Part shown: positions 52,441 to 62,800 of the stretch, one piece after another
Layout of the letters: each line of letters starts with the position of its first letter
How positions within the stretch are numbered: the first letter of the stretch is position 1
Source of the DNA: Nannochloropsis oceanica
Lineage: Eukaryota > Sar > Eustigmatophyceae > Eustigmatales > Monodopsidaceae
Length of the DNA: 64,000 bases
Assembly (NCBI GenBank): GCA_004519485.1
Contig: CP038117.1
Coordinates: 777,501-841,500, forward strand
Reading direction: 5' to 3'
The notes under the pieces: model-generated
The model's database searches: none
Seen by the model: only the letters and a program-made list of their open reading frames with translations
What the model was told of the DNA's origin: nothing
Made by a program: the position numbers and the translations under genes

Positions 52441-52666
52441 TAAGATTTGCAGGCAGACGTATCCTCTGGGTTTGCTTTCGTGCCCAACAATGCACAGTAC
52501 TCGTTCATCTTGTTTGACAAACGTTCCTCGTTTAAGTACAAAAGGAAGGCCCATTGGTCGAACACGTACTCTAGCATGTAGTTTATCCATTTCGTAATTT
52601 GTGTTCGGTCATAGCCGTACAATTTTTCCATCGTCCCTCTTACAGAGTGAGGATGAGCATTGCGGC
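52184..52666. repeat. Near-perfect inverted duplication of transposase sequence
   Basis: Arm 1 is 52184-52407 and arm 2 is 52443-52666, each 224 bases, with a 35-base spacer (52408-52442). Base-by-base reading finds only two mismatches (ACC versus ATA, changing Thr to Ile). The spacer itself contains a small palindrome, CATTGACGCCATCAATG. Read on the minus strand, arm 2 repeats the helix-turn-helix segment and runs into YLCIDGVNV. Any transcript across the site would fold into a long hairpin. Confidence 0.93.
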
Positions 52667-53145
52667 TCGTTATATAGTAGAAGTAATATATATATTAGTA
52701 GATCATTTTTTCCCGTTCCAGATCCAATGGAGGTGAGGACGTTTTTGTAAATCTTGTAATTTTTTTTTCTGTGCGTGTGTGGGTAAATTGGAAGAGGTTA
52801 CCCATTGCGTGATCTAGAGCGTGGGTTGATGGTAGGGTGGGCAGGCGGTTAAGGTGACTGACCTGTCGTCTTCCATCCGAACCATGAAAGTTTTGATAAA
52901 ATTCCATTGGTCAGCCTGGGCCTTCGTTCTGACCTTGTGTGTGCTGGTGGTTGCGGGAACCCCCCCCCCCCGGCCTGCGTGAAAGATGTATCTGCGGCAG
53001 ACTTGGCTCCCTTCCGACTTAACGACGAGACCTTCCTCTTCTTTGCTTCTTTCCGCAATGCGTCCTCCATTGAGGTAGTGTTGGCTGGTATGACCCTGCA
53101 CCCATTCTCTACACTCAAACAGTCGTCCCCCGGGTCAGCCAAGGA

Positions 53146-53452
53146 CTTTGGTCATTTTATTTTTATGGGTATGTCCACACCCACCCACATCACCACAAAT
53201 CGGTTCATATGTGTTGCTCTCTTGTGATCTGTGGCGTAGCAGGCATTTGAAGGAAGGTGAAGCGACAAAAATGGTCGTTTTTCCTATTAAGGGCAATGTT
53301 GCTATTTGACAGCTGGGAAGGAAGAGACCTTAAATACTAACGGTAGTATTTATGGCGCTGCCCTGCTCTTAAGTAGGCAGCCCTTAAATGGAAGCGCCGA
53401 ATTCGCTATTTAAGGGCTAAAGATCCTTAAATAGCCTATTGAACACCCCCCC
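53146..53452 (+). repeat. Right terminal region of E1
   Basis: Matches 54321-54647 except for a 20-base deletion at the very end. Holds CCTTAAATA, CTCTTAAGTAG, CCCTTAAATGG, CTATTTAAGGGC and CCTTAAATAGCC. Confidence 0.9.
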
Positions 53453-53801
53453 TATTAGGGGGTGTGTTCAACTCCGCGCCCGTAAATAGCAGCCACTCTT
53501 AAATAATTATTTAAGAGCTCTATTAAACTGTTGGCCCAGGTGTGTGTTCCACCGGCCGGATAAGCTCTAAATAGAGAGGCACCCTTAAATAGCGAAAGCA
53601 AGTCTTAAATAGTGATAGCAAGTCTATACATAGCCACAATTGTTTAGATCAAAGGGTGAAAACCAATCCACTCGGCCATGCTCGAGGGTTTCATCTGTGA
53701 GGTCAATGGGACCATCCACCACTGAGGATGTGGTGGGGTAGTTGGGTGAGTTAAGAATGGAAACACAAATGCACAGACATGTCACTCACACAGCCACATC
53801 A

Positions 53802-54083
53802 TCACTTACTCAGATATAAAAACAAGGCGAATATGTAAGGGTTGGAGTGGAATTTTTGGAATGGGGAAGCTTTGGTGGTCTGCATCCTGGTGGCGCGTTT
53901 CTTCCCCCCCCCCGCCCCCTGGTCCCTATGGACCAGGGGTGCTGCCTGGTCACTCGAGCCATTCGTGTCCGCGTCCGGGGAATTGGTGCCAGGGTCAGAG
54001 TCTGAGTCTGAGTCAAACTCTTGCCCCTCGTTGACAAGGTTGCTCCCAGGTTGACAGGAATCGTCGCTTGCTTGTGTTGACAT
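53802..54083 (-). CDS. Hypothetical ORF inside E2, possible second Harbinger-type protein
   Basis: 93 residues (ATG at 54083). The first half is acidic (FDSDSDSDPG) and it is followed by a basic patch (GGGKKRATRMQTTK) and a hydrophobic end. Autonomous Harbinger elements usually carry a second, Myb/SANT-like DNA-binding protein, and an acidic-then-basic N-terminus of this kind would fit one. No Myb helix is visible, and the ORF may be chance. Low confidence. Confidence 0.25.
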   Translation of the reverse strand: MSTQASDDSCQPGSNLVNEGQEFDSDSDSDPGTNSPDADTNGSSDQAAPLVHRDQGAGGGKKRATRMQTTKASPFQKFHSNPYIFALFLYLSK

Positions 54084-54320
54084 GTCTGTGCATGAGTGGG
54101 AAGGACGGGGAAGAAAGAAGAAAATGATGAGTGTTTATTTCGCTCCCCCACCAGTCACTCAAGCGCCCATAGCCTACGCTGTGAAGCACCAGTCAAGGCA
54201 ATATACCATGAGGTTCCTTTGATGCGCTGCGCACTTAATGGTACGATGCATGAAAGGCTGCTAGACCTCGAGGAAACGACGGGGGCAGTGTGAAGAAAGG
54301 GGATGATGATTTTTGTGTTT

Positions 54321-54647
54321 CTTTGGTCATTTTATTTTTATGGGTATGTCCACACCCACCCACATCACCACAAATCGGTTCATATGTGTTGCTCTCTTGT
54401 GATCTGTGGCGTAGCAGGCATTTGAAGGAAGGTGAAGCGACAAAAATGGTCGTTTTTCCTATTAAGGGCAATGTTGCTATTTGACAGCTGGGAAGGAAGA
54501 GACCTTAAATACTAACGGTAGTATTTATGGCGCTGCCCTGCTCTTAAGTAGGCAGCCCTTAAATGGAAGCGCCGAATTCGCTATTTAAGGGCTAAAGATC
54601 CTTAAATAGCCTATTTAAGGGTTTTGGGGAGAGTTGAACACCCCCCC
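54321..54647 (+). repeat. Right terminal region of E2
   Basis: 327 bases matching the right end of E1, including the 20 bases that E1 lacks, and ending GAGTTGAACACCCCCCC. Confidence 0.9.
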
Positions 54648-55161
54648 TATTTTCTAACGGCTCTGATACTGCCGAAATCACCCCGCATAGGGGCTTGCTG
54701 AAAGTCTCCCCATTCTCCCCCAAATGTTCCACCCACATGCGCTCATGACCCACTCCACCAACTACTACATACCTCAAAAGGTCTGCTGTCTTCCTTCTCG
54801 CTGGAAGTAGCGAGTCCTCTGTGTGCCCCGTAGCTTCACATTCCGGCAGTCGGAGTCATTTTCTCCTGCTCGCTTCGTCAGCTCTCCATACACACATGGC
54901 GGCCGCATCGCGCGTCTTCTGGAACAGGTACGCAGGAAAGGAGTATCACACTGGATGCCCTAGCATTTTTTTCAAGCGTTCGTCACGGTACGGGGCGTGG
55001 TTGAGGCTCTGGAATGTGAGGTTTTTTATTACTGTTTCTCTCTTCTCCCCCGTCCTCGCTTTCACTTGAGTGCACCACACGCTTCACAAAGACATGCCCA
55101 GCATTTATCACACACTCACGCTCTCTCAAACCCATCATTTCAAACTCTCACGGCACATAGC
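54648..55161. other. Intergenic DNA upstream of the sterol desaturase
   Basis: Upstream region of the desaturase gene. The frame of that gene is open from 54997 without features. No other gene is seen. Confidence 0.45.
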
Positions 55162-56223
55162 ATGGCTGCGCTTCTCGTCCTGGCTTTCTTACTGGGCATC
55201 GCTTCGGCTTCCTCGTCCCAAGCACCCCTCATCCGAAAACTCTCCCTCCTGCTCACCTCCTCCCTGGGCCCGGAGCGCCTCGCCAATCCCCACTGTGCAG
55301 GGGACCCCTTCTGCACATTTAACGATTGGGTCAACGCCTTTTTCTTCAGCGACTCGACCAAGGCAGGAACCATTGAACGTCTTGGCCCTGCTGGGGCTCA
55401 CTACCTTTTGACTTACCTTCGGGACTTGCTGGCGGGCTCGGCGTTGTATTATGTAACTGCGGGGGTGTGGCATGTCTATATTTATCAGCTGTATGGTGAT
55501 TATTTCTTCACTCAACAGGGTTTTGAAAAACCGAGCGCAGCGACCATCAAGGATCAGATTCAGTTAGCCCAGGCGAGTATGTTTTTGTATGCGGCCTTGC
55601 CGGTGTTGGCGGAGTGGTTTGTGGAGAAAGGGTGGACGTTGTGCTATTATAATATTGAGGACGTCGGAGGATGGCCCTATTATTTGGCTTTCACGTTGCT
55701 GTACATGTCGATGGTGGAGGTGGGGGTCTATTGGATGCACAGGACGTTACACGAGAACAAGACTTTGTATAAATACATTCACGGACTCCACCACAAGTAT
55801 AACAAGCCTAGTACACTCTCCCCTTGGGCCTCTGTGGCTTTCAACCCCATCGACGGTATCTTGCAAGCATCGCCGTACGTTGTGTGTCTGTTTATTGTCC
55901 CATGCCATTACCTCACGCATGTGGCCTTGGTGTTTTTTACAGCCGTATGGGCTACCAACATCCATGACGCGATGGACGGAGACACGGAGCCAGTAATGGG
56001 GAGCAAGTACCACACCATGCATCACACGCACTACCATTACAATTTCGGGCAATTTTTTATCTTCGCCGATTGGATGTTTGGGACTTTGCGTGTGCCGGAG
56101 CCGAGGGGGGCGAAGGCAGTTAGGAGACCGGAGGGAGGGAGGGCGGGGACGGCGGCGACGCCTATGGCAGGAATGATGGGGGAGGGAGTTGTGAGCAGGG
56201 TGCGGAGTAAGAAAGCGGAGTGA
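55162..56223 (+). CDS. Delta7-sterol C5(6)-desaturase
   Basis: Introduces the C5 double bond in sterol synthesis at the ER, with oxygen and electrons from cytochrome b5. Single exon; ATG at 55162 gives 353 residues, and an N-terminal hydrophobic segment (LLVLAFLLGIASAS) may be a signal anchor. Three His boxes of the fatty-acid hydroxylase superfamily are intact: HRTLH near 193, HGLHHKYNKP near 206 and HTMHHTHYHYNFG near 283, with NIHDAMDGD between. WHVYIYQLYGDYFF and the KPS after the second box are typical of ERG3/STE1 (DWF7) enzymes. At least four membrane segments are visible. The C-terminus is Arg/Gly-rich and ends SKKAE, which could be a lysine-based ER retrieval signal. Confidence 0.93.
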   Translation: MAALLVLAFLLGIASASSSQAPLIRKLSLLLTSSLGPERLANPHCAGDPFCTFNDWVNAFFFSDSTKAGTIERLGPAGAHYLLTYLRDLLAGSALYYVTAGVWHVYIYQLYGDYFFTQQGFEKPSAATIKDQIQLAQASMFLYAALPVLAEWFVEKGWTLCYYNIEDVGGWPYYLAFTLLYMSMVEVGVYWMHRTLHENKTLYKYIHGLHHKYNKPSTLSPWASVAFNPIDGILQASPYVVCLFIVPCHYLTHVALVFFTAVWATNIHDAMDGDTEPVMGSKYHTMHHTHYHYNFGQFFIFADWMFGTLRVPEPRGAKAVRRPEGGRAGTAATPMAGMMGEGVVSRVRSKKAE

Positions 56224-56667
56224 GAGGTGATTTGGTTGAGAGTGAAAAAGGGAGGATCGGAACATTTTCTTGGTCAGAGAATTCTGTCTTCTCTCCAGTT
56301 GTAGGGAGTGGAGGGAGGGAGGGACGAAGGGAGGGAATGAGTAATGGGGAGGACATTTTGTACGATAGCTGCCTCTCCCTTTTTTTTAGGGTGACTCGGC
56401 GAATTGATATCGATTAGAAAACAAAGCAAAGGCATACGTTCATTATCATTGAAGCGATTAGCCGCTACTGCTGCCACTGCTGATGCTGCTAGTTTCCCTC
56501 TCACCCTTTCAATTTTCTGCTTTACAGTAGCACATCCCACATCCACCGTCCGCCCCACCATCTCCACAATCTGGGCAGCACGGACGTATCAGTAAACCTC
56601 ATCTATCTCCACCCTTCTCAATCTATATTTTAATCCATCTCCCCTCCCCCCCATCCGTGGAAAATCC
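56224..56667. other. Convergent 3' intergenic region
   Basis: Purine-rich GGGAGGGA sequence near 56310-56335 and AT-rich flanks. No gene is seen. Confidence 0.5.
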
Positions 56668-58244
56668 TCACAGACCGACCCGACCTCGCCACAGCCTCTC
56701 CTCCATCCTCTCCTCCACTGCCCCCACCATATCATCCACCAGCCGTGCAGTCAACGAAAACGAACCGTCCCCTCCTCCCACATAGCTCATAGCCGTGCCC
56801 AGCCCTGGAAGGAGAGGGAACCTTGGCCGAGCATTAATGTAATTTATCTTCACTTTCTCCCCCAACTTATCCCTCGCCACGGACTGCAAGCTCCCGATGG
56901 CATCGACCAGCCCGAGTTCCATCCCCTTTTGGCCGGTGAAAAAATCCCCAGAAAACACCACGTCTTCGTGCCCGGCAATCTTGCTGCCCCGCCGGGCCTT
57001 AATATGGTCTTTAAACACCTGTACTGGGGCAAACAGGTGGGTAAAATGCATGCCCATCGTCAAATACGTCGTACCGTATCTAATGACTTGACAAGAAACA
57101 CGGATCAAGGCCCGTTTTCGACGGCCCCGCGACGGTTAATGCTCAGTCCTACAATCCCTCACTCCCTTTCTCTCTCCGCCCCTACCTCATGGATCTCCCC
57201 CAGCGTCTCCTTCAAATGGGCCACATCCTCCGCTTTAGCGGCCAGAAACGGATCGAGCCGTGCTTTGGACTTCCCCGCCGTGTGCAGCCTTCGTTCAACA
57301 CCATGCTGCTCTAAAAATGCATGCAAACCAAACCCTCCAGAAACCACTCCAATGGAGCCAACAATACTAGCCCTGTCGGCGTAGATCTCTTGCCCAGCCG
57401 CGAGAAGCCAGTAGCCACCACTGGCAGCAACATCCTTAGGGAGGCACGGAAGAACGGAGGGAAGGAGGGAGGGAGGAAAAGATAAATTGAAAAAAACGGT
57501 TTCAAAAGTGGCATCAACGAAGCCGTCAAATCATTAAGGAGATCTTTCCTCCCCATGGAAAGCCAGTGGCGAAACGTGGCAGCCACACTGAAATTGAGAG
57601 GGAAACGCTCAGGGGGATGGAGGGAGTCAAGAACATCCATCTCTCTCTCTCTCCCTCTCTCCCTGCCCCCCTCCCCTCCTCCATACCTCCGCAAACGACC
57701 AGACGGGCACTTTGTGCTTCTCCTGCAGCGCCAGAATCTTCTGTCCGATCAGATTACTCTGCACAGGGCTGCCACCGGGAGAGTTCACTACCAGAGCGAC
57801 GGCATCTGGTGTGTGGACGCCCATGCCTTTGAATGCGCGCTCTAGGACGGAGGGAGGGAGAGAGGGAGAAAGGGAGTGGGGCGTGGCGGGTAAGTAGGGC
57901 TACGCATACGTGTTTGATTGAGCACATATGGCTGTGCGATGACATACTTTCCAAGGAAACCGAAAAAAAAAAAACAAGGAAAAGAAAATGAACAAGCGAC
58001 CAAAAACAAGAAATAGAAAAGAGAAAGAAAGAGGGGTCGCCTCCCATGGAGCAAGACCGACATGGCTCTATGACCCCTATCCCCTCTTCCTTGGCGTACC
58101 TAGATGCTGCTCGAGCGAGGCGAATGACATGCCACGGGGTCCTGAGCGTGCAGCAATCATCCCCTGCAAATGGACGGCATTGACAATAGGGCCGAGCTTG
58201 GGAAAAACCGCGCCCTTGGCTTTTTGAAACCAAGAGAATCCCAT
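56668..58244 (-). CDS. S49 family serine peptidase (SppA/SohB-like)
   Basis: Four exons: 58244-58100, 57841-57687, 57434-57186 and 57018-56668, all joining in frame (299 residues). SppA-type enzymes cut signal peptides or other membrane peptides with a Ser/Lys pair; plant SppA is in thylakoids. The sequence shows GPIVNAVHLQGMI, AVALVVNSPGGSPVQS, then exon 3 DVAASGGYWLLAAG with the likely nucleophile Ser105, GSIGVVSGGFG, and RRLHTAGKSKARLDPF with the candidate Lys (155 or 157). Exon 4 has GHEDVVFSGDFFTGQKGMELGLVDAIG. An acceptor-like CACGCACAG 17 bases before the start ATG means there may be an upstream exon with a targeting signal, so the N-terminus and location are open. Confidence 0.88.
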
Positions 58245-59825
58245 CTTGTCTTCAAAGCTGTGCGTGGAGGTGTGAGAAAGGTGGGTTCATAAATCAATCA
58301 AGATGACAACAAAATGAAGTCATGGCATGTCTTCGGCGGTTTGTGTCAGAGGGATAAGCAAGAGAGGGCAGACCCGTAAGAGCAGTAGGACACCGCCAGA
58401 TTTAGGCTCGAAGTGAACATACACAAGATCGATGCCCGACATAAATATGCCTTCTTTTCCTTGGCTCTGTAAGCCCAGGAGGGGTTAGCAGAAGCAGGAG
58501 GTAGTCAGTCCCAATACCACCCCACCCAGCAAACCGAAGCATTTGAGGACAAAATACTAAGGGTGCTCCCTGAAAAGCATCACAATGACCACGTAGCTTC
58601 CACCTGCCCTTCTAAAAGTTAGCTTGTACAAACCCAGCACCCTGTCGCAGCCGGGCAAGCAAGGAAGAAGGGCAATTGAGGCAGTCATGACGTTCCCATC
58701 CGGAGCCTCCTGCTTCTCCTGTTTTGCTGTCAGCCTAGTCGCCCCGTTTCGAAAGCGAGCAGGAAGCCAATGATATGCAATTCATATTTGGCTGTTTTTT
58801 AAGTCTCGCGCCGACCAGATCTTGTGCAGTGTTTTAGTGTTTTACAAAAGTCAGGAGTAGAGCACTTGCAAAACGAGCAAGAGGTTCGAGAAACACACCC
58901 AAGGTCACTCATCGACAGGTCCTGTCTGGGACAGCAAGCAGACAGCAGGTAATGCCTCATAACAAGATCTATAGCCCTTCTTGTCGTTATCTTTTCCTTG
59001 TTCGACCAAGGATATATACCACCGCTGAGGGGCAACTTTGTTGGCCCCATACATGTGATCTCATTGCTTACGTGTCGCTACTCTGCCCCCTTCACATGAT
59101 AGCGAGGCTTCACCTTTTCGGTCGACACGCTCCTGTCCCCATCCGACTATGTTCGAACATCACAACACACACAGAGCACCACCGAGGCCTGGAAATGAGT
59201 GGCAGATGCAGTGATCCCTCAAGCAAGATATTTGGGTACCTGAGTTGCTTTTGTGGTTGCTTAGGCGTGTAAGACGCACAGAGCTGTGAGAACAACTTCT
59301 GCTTCGATGCAAGAGAGCTTGAGCACTTGCGAGCCGGCCAACCATGCTAACAGAGGCGTTGTCCCCCCTTGCAGGTGACACATCTTCGACTGCGGTTTAT
59401 CGCAGTCAGAACCGGTAGCTGGGATGTCCTCTGCGTGCAGCCGTCATTTTTGCCCGACGCGGGCATCATCGACGTTAGATCTACCCCCGCCTGACCGTAT
59501 AATACATAACCCGACGTCGCCATCCATGTGAAATACACGTTTTCATAATCATTTGGCCATATCTTGACTTCATGCGGCCATTTTTGTGCGACGTCCGCTC
59601 GCAAGATCTGATTGTTTCCCTTAACGTCATGTATCACCCTCCTACATCCCAGCCATGCTACCTGCAGCAAAGCCAAGGACCCATGCACATTTAAAATTCC
59701 GTTTCTCCAGGAACATCTTACCAGCCAAGCTTTGGCCATCTCAAGTTTGTCCTCCTCATTTTCCCTTTTCCCCACAACGACTAACCCACAGTACAGGAGG
59801 AAGAGCAGTTGTAGCAGCAGCTGCT
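58245..59825. other. Divergent intergenic region
   Basis: About 1.6 kb between the S49 peptidase and the PIP kinase gene. It may hold 5' exons of either gene: a CCACAG acceptor-like site lies near 59790, and a minus-strand frame at 59347-59775 has no known domain. Nothing else was recognised. Confidence 0.4.
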
Positions 59826-62800
59826 ATGATACGGAGGACCCTGTCCTGGAGGAAGGGAAAGGACACGGACCGCAACTCCTTGGACAGCGCCGGTGGAAGC
59901 AGGAGCAGCAGCCCCAGCAGCGCCAGCAGCGCCAGCAGCGCCAGCACCGGAGGCAATAACAGTTTGGATAGCAGCTGTAGTAGCACCAGCAAGACAAGCA
60001 GCAAAACACTTAAAAACGGCAACAGTATTAGCAGAAGTCTCGGCCGACCTCCGACTCCCACCTCCACCAACGCCGCCAGCACCAGTACCATAGGCAGCAC
60101 CAGCAGCACAGGGAGCAGCAGCAGTGGCAGCAACAGCAGTAGCAGCAGCAGCAGCAGGCCAACCTCCTTTTGTAGCAGCCCAATGGACCCTGTCACCCAC
60201 ACACCAATCCAACCCACGCCCACCAGCTGCGGTCTCCCCAGTGCTGTACGTCGTCACTCTTCTACCTCCAGCTGTGATTCCACCCCAGAAAAAATGCCTA
60301 GTCCCTCCCCACGCAACGTATCCTCCTCGTCCTCCTCCCCCCCTTCTTCCACCTCTTCCTCTTCGTTCACACTACCGCCGCCGTCGTCGTCTTCCTTGCA
60401 GCAGCAACAGCTGCAGCAGCTGGACCGATTATTAAAAGAACGCGAGGCAGGGGGAAAGGAGAGACAGCAACGATCGACATGTCTATCACCTGTGGGTTTA
60501 GATTATGATAGTTGTTTGGGGGTGGAGAAAGGGGATGGGGGGACGGAGGGCGCGGGGGAAGCTGATGGTGAAGCCTCTCAATCACCCCCTCTCCATCACT
60601 GGGAACATCAACCTTCAACCTCGTCCGACAGCAGTAGTAGCGTCAGCACCAGTGCCTCTGGGGGCCACAGCCATACCGACCCTCAGAATCAACAAGGGCA
60701 CCTACAACAGGAGCAGGATTGCTCCTCCCGTCTCCCGCCTCTAAGTCAGATCTCCAGTGAACACAAAAAATCAGGTAGCACCGACCTGAGCCCCGACCAA
60801 GAAGCATCCCGCCAGCGCGCTTTATTGCTGAAGCAAAAGCTGGCTGAAGTAGACAGAAAAGTCCATGTCGCAACAGGCTTATGTGGGAGCATCGGGAGTG
60901 TGGGTGGACTGACTTCTCCGACGGGCTCTCAATGTAGTATGGGAAGTTTTAATTTTGATGTCAGTCAAGGAAGTGTCCGAGGGCTTGCGGGGGCTTTCGC
61001 AGGACTGGCGAATGTGAGTTGTGGTGGTAGTGGAGAAGGAGGGGGTGGAGGGAGGGAGGGAGGGAGTAGTATCAGTGGAAGCAGTGGGAGTGGTGGGGGA
61101 ACATTAAATGGAAGCAGCACTGGAGCAGCGAAGAAGGCGATGCAGATGGTGAAGGAAAAATTTTCGGGGAAAAGACATCTCACACTATTGAAGCACGAAA
61201 GGGAGGTGCTGGTTGCGAAATGGGGGATTGAGAAGGTGGAGAGGGCGGAGGAGGAGGCATTGCAGCTGTTTTCGAATCTGGATGGGTCGCCGGCAGCGGG
61301 GGACGGACAGATACAGGCGTCTGAATTCCAGGCGTGTCTGGGTGCTGTGGGGGGTGGGTGCGTGACGAGCGAGTTTCCTCGGGTCTTGTTTTCGACGATT
61401 GATAAGGATAAGGACGGCGTCATCAGTCTCGGGGATTTCTTGCGGTGGTTGCTGACGATGGAGCATGGGAGGGAGGTGGAGAAGTTGAGGTACGGATTTG
61501 ATCTGTGTGACCAGAATAAGGACGGGCGTATCGATAAGACGGACTTGACGACGACGATAGAAACCGCGTTCTCGATTTTGACGGGTTTGAACCTGCAAAG
61601 TGATGACGTTTGTGCGAAGCGGTTCGTAAATACTGTGTTTTGTCGCCTGGACGTTGGGCAGGAGGGAGAGAAGGAGGGAGGTGAGGGAGGGCAAGAGGAC
61701 AGGATGCAGGGCGAAAAAGGGGGGGAGGTAGACCATGCTGCTATTTCGTGGGAGGAATTTAAGGCGGGGTCCAAGCACATCGAGACGTTTCTCCGGACAC
61801 TGGGCTCTAGGGATGTATCGTGTTACCACACCCCTTGCGCTCGGTCCCGCAACAAGGCCGCGACCAACGTCGTGTTTGGAAGCCCGAAATGGCGGTTTAT
61901 TACCAACATGATGCTCGGGCTGGAGTTCGCGATTCGAGGAACCACGGAACGTAGGATTGAGAATGTGACTCCTTCTCCCTCCCCACGGCAATCGAGCCAA
62001 CTGTTGCAGGCGGCGCAGCAGCAGCAGCAGCAGCAGTTGTATTTGCAAGCGAACAATTATTCGGTTGACTCTTATACGTCCTCTATAGGGGGAGGGGGAG
62101 GCTGGAATAGCAATACTCACGGGAATGGTGGATTGGGTGCCGCGTATCTGCAGCTTGCCCGTGCGATGGACGAGGGGGGGAGCAGGAGTGGTATGGCGCC
62201 TCTTGATCGGTTTGATAGTAGCATGTCCAGTATTGGTACCCACAGTACCAGCGGTGCCACTCCCACTGCATCTGCTCGTGGAATTCGACGCAGCATTAGT
62301 AGCAGTAGTTTTTACGTGGGGGGTGGGGTGGGGGGGGGAGGTCCGGCGACCGAAGGGCACGGGCCACGGCCGGAACTGAGAAGCCCACAGGGGTGCAGCA
62401 AGGAGGTATTTGTCGTGCCAACCAGTGACGGATCAAGATGTCGAATGGCTTCGTATGGCGCGGAGAAATTCAGGGAAGTGCGACAGGCGTGTGGGATTGA
62501 GGATGATGATTTTTTGTTGTCCGTGGGAATCAGGCAGGTGATTGGATCCTTGTTGCTGGGGGATCTGTTTGGACTGAGCGAGCAGGTCTCGGAGGGGAAG
62601 AGTGGAAGCTTCTTTTACTGGTCACAGGATGGACGGTACATGGTGAAGGTAAGATGGAAAGGAGGGGGGGAATGGAGGAGGGAAGAAAAAAATGTTGCGT
62701 TTCTTCTCATCCGCTATAGCACTTGGCAAGTTCCCGGCTCCACTTTGTTCTGAACTCCTCCCTCCTTCCCTTTCTCCCTCCCTCCTTCCTCCCTTACCTC

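Larger units (their letters stand above)
51255..53452 (+). mobile_element. PIF/Harbinger-like DNA transposon E1, rearranged
   Basis: 2.2-kb element. The left end is GGGGGTGTGTTCAACTC and the right end in reverse is GGGGGGGTGTTCAA, where a 20-base deletion relative to the sister element removes the rest of the inverted repeat. Both ends are flanked by TA (TTA on the left, TAT on the right), so a clean TTA duplication of the Harbinger type cannot be confirmed. The first 182 bases and last 307 bases recur in E2. Inside, on the plus strand, lies a transposase fragment (51600-52440) followed by its own inverted copy. The unit lacks a full DDE domain, so it could not move on its own. Confidence 0.78.
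53458..54647. mobile_element. PIF/Harbinger-like non-autonomous element E2
   Basis: 1.2-kb element beginning five bases after E1 ends. Terminal inverted repeats are GGGGGTGTGTTCAACTC on the left and, reversed, GGGGGGGTGTTCAACTC on the right (one mismatch in 17). TA flanks both ends. The ends (182 and 327 bases) match E1 and the 680-base centre does not. No transposase is present. E2 therefore looks like an internally replaced relative whose ends are both complete. Confidence 0.8.

Noticed and set aside
51255-54647. Island considered as a retroelement
   Set aside because: Ends are inverted, not direct, repeats with a GGGGG start; no reverse transcriptase or integrase is seen, and the transposase fragment fits the PIF/Harbinger class.
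59347-59775. 142-residue minus-strand open frame
   Set aside because: No domain recognised; lies in the divergent region before the PIP kinase gene and could be chance.
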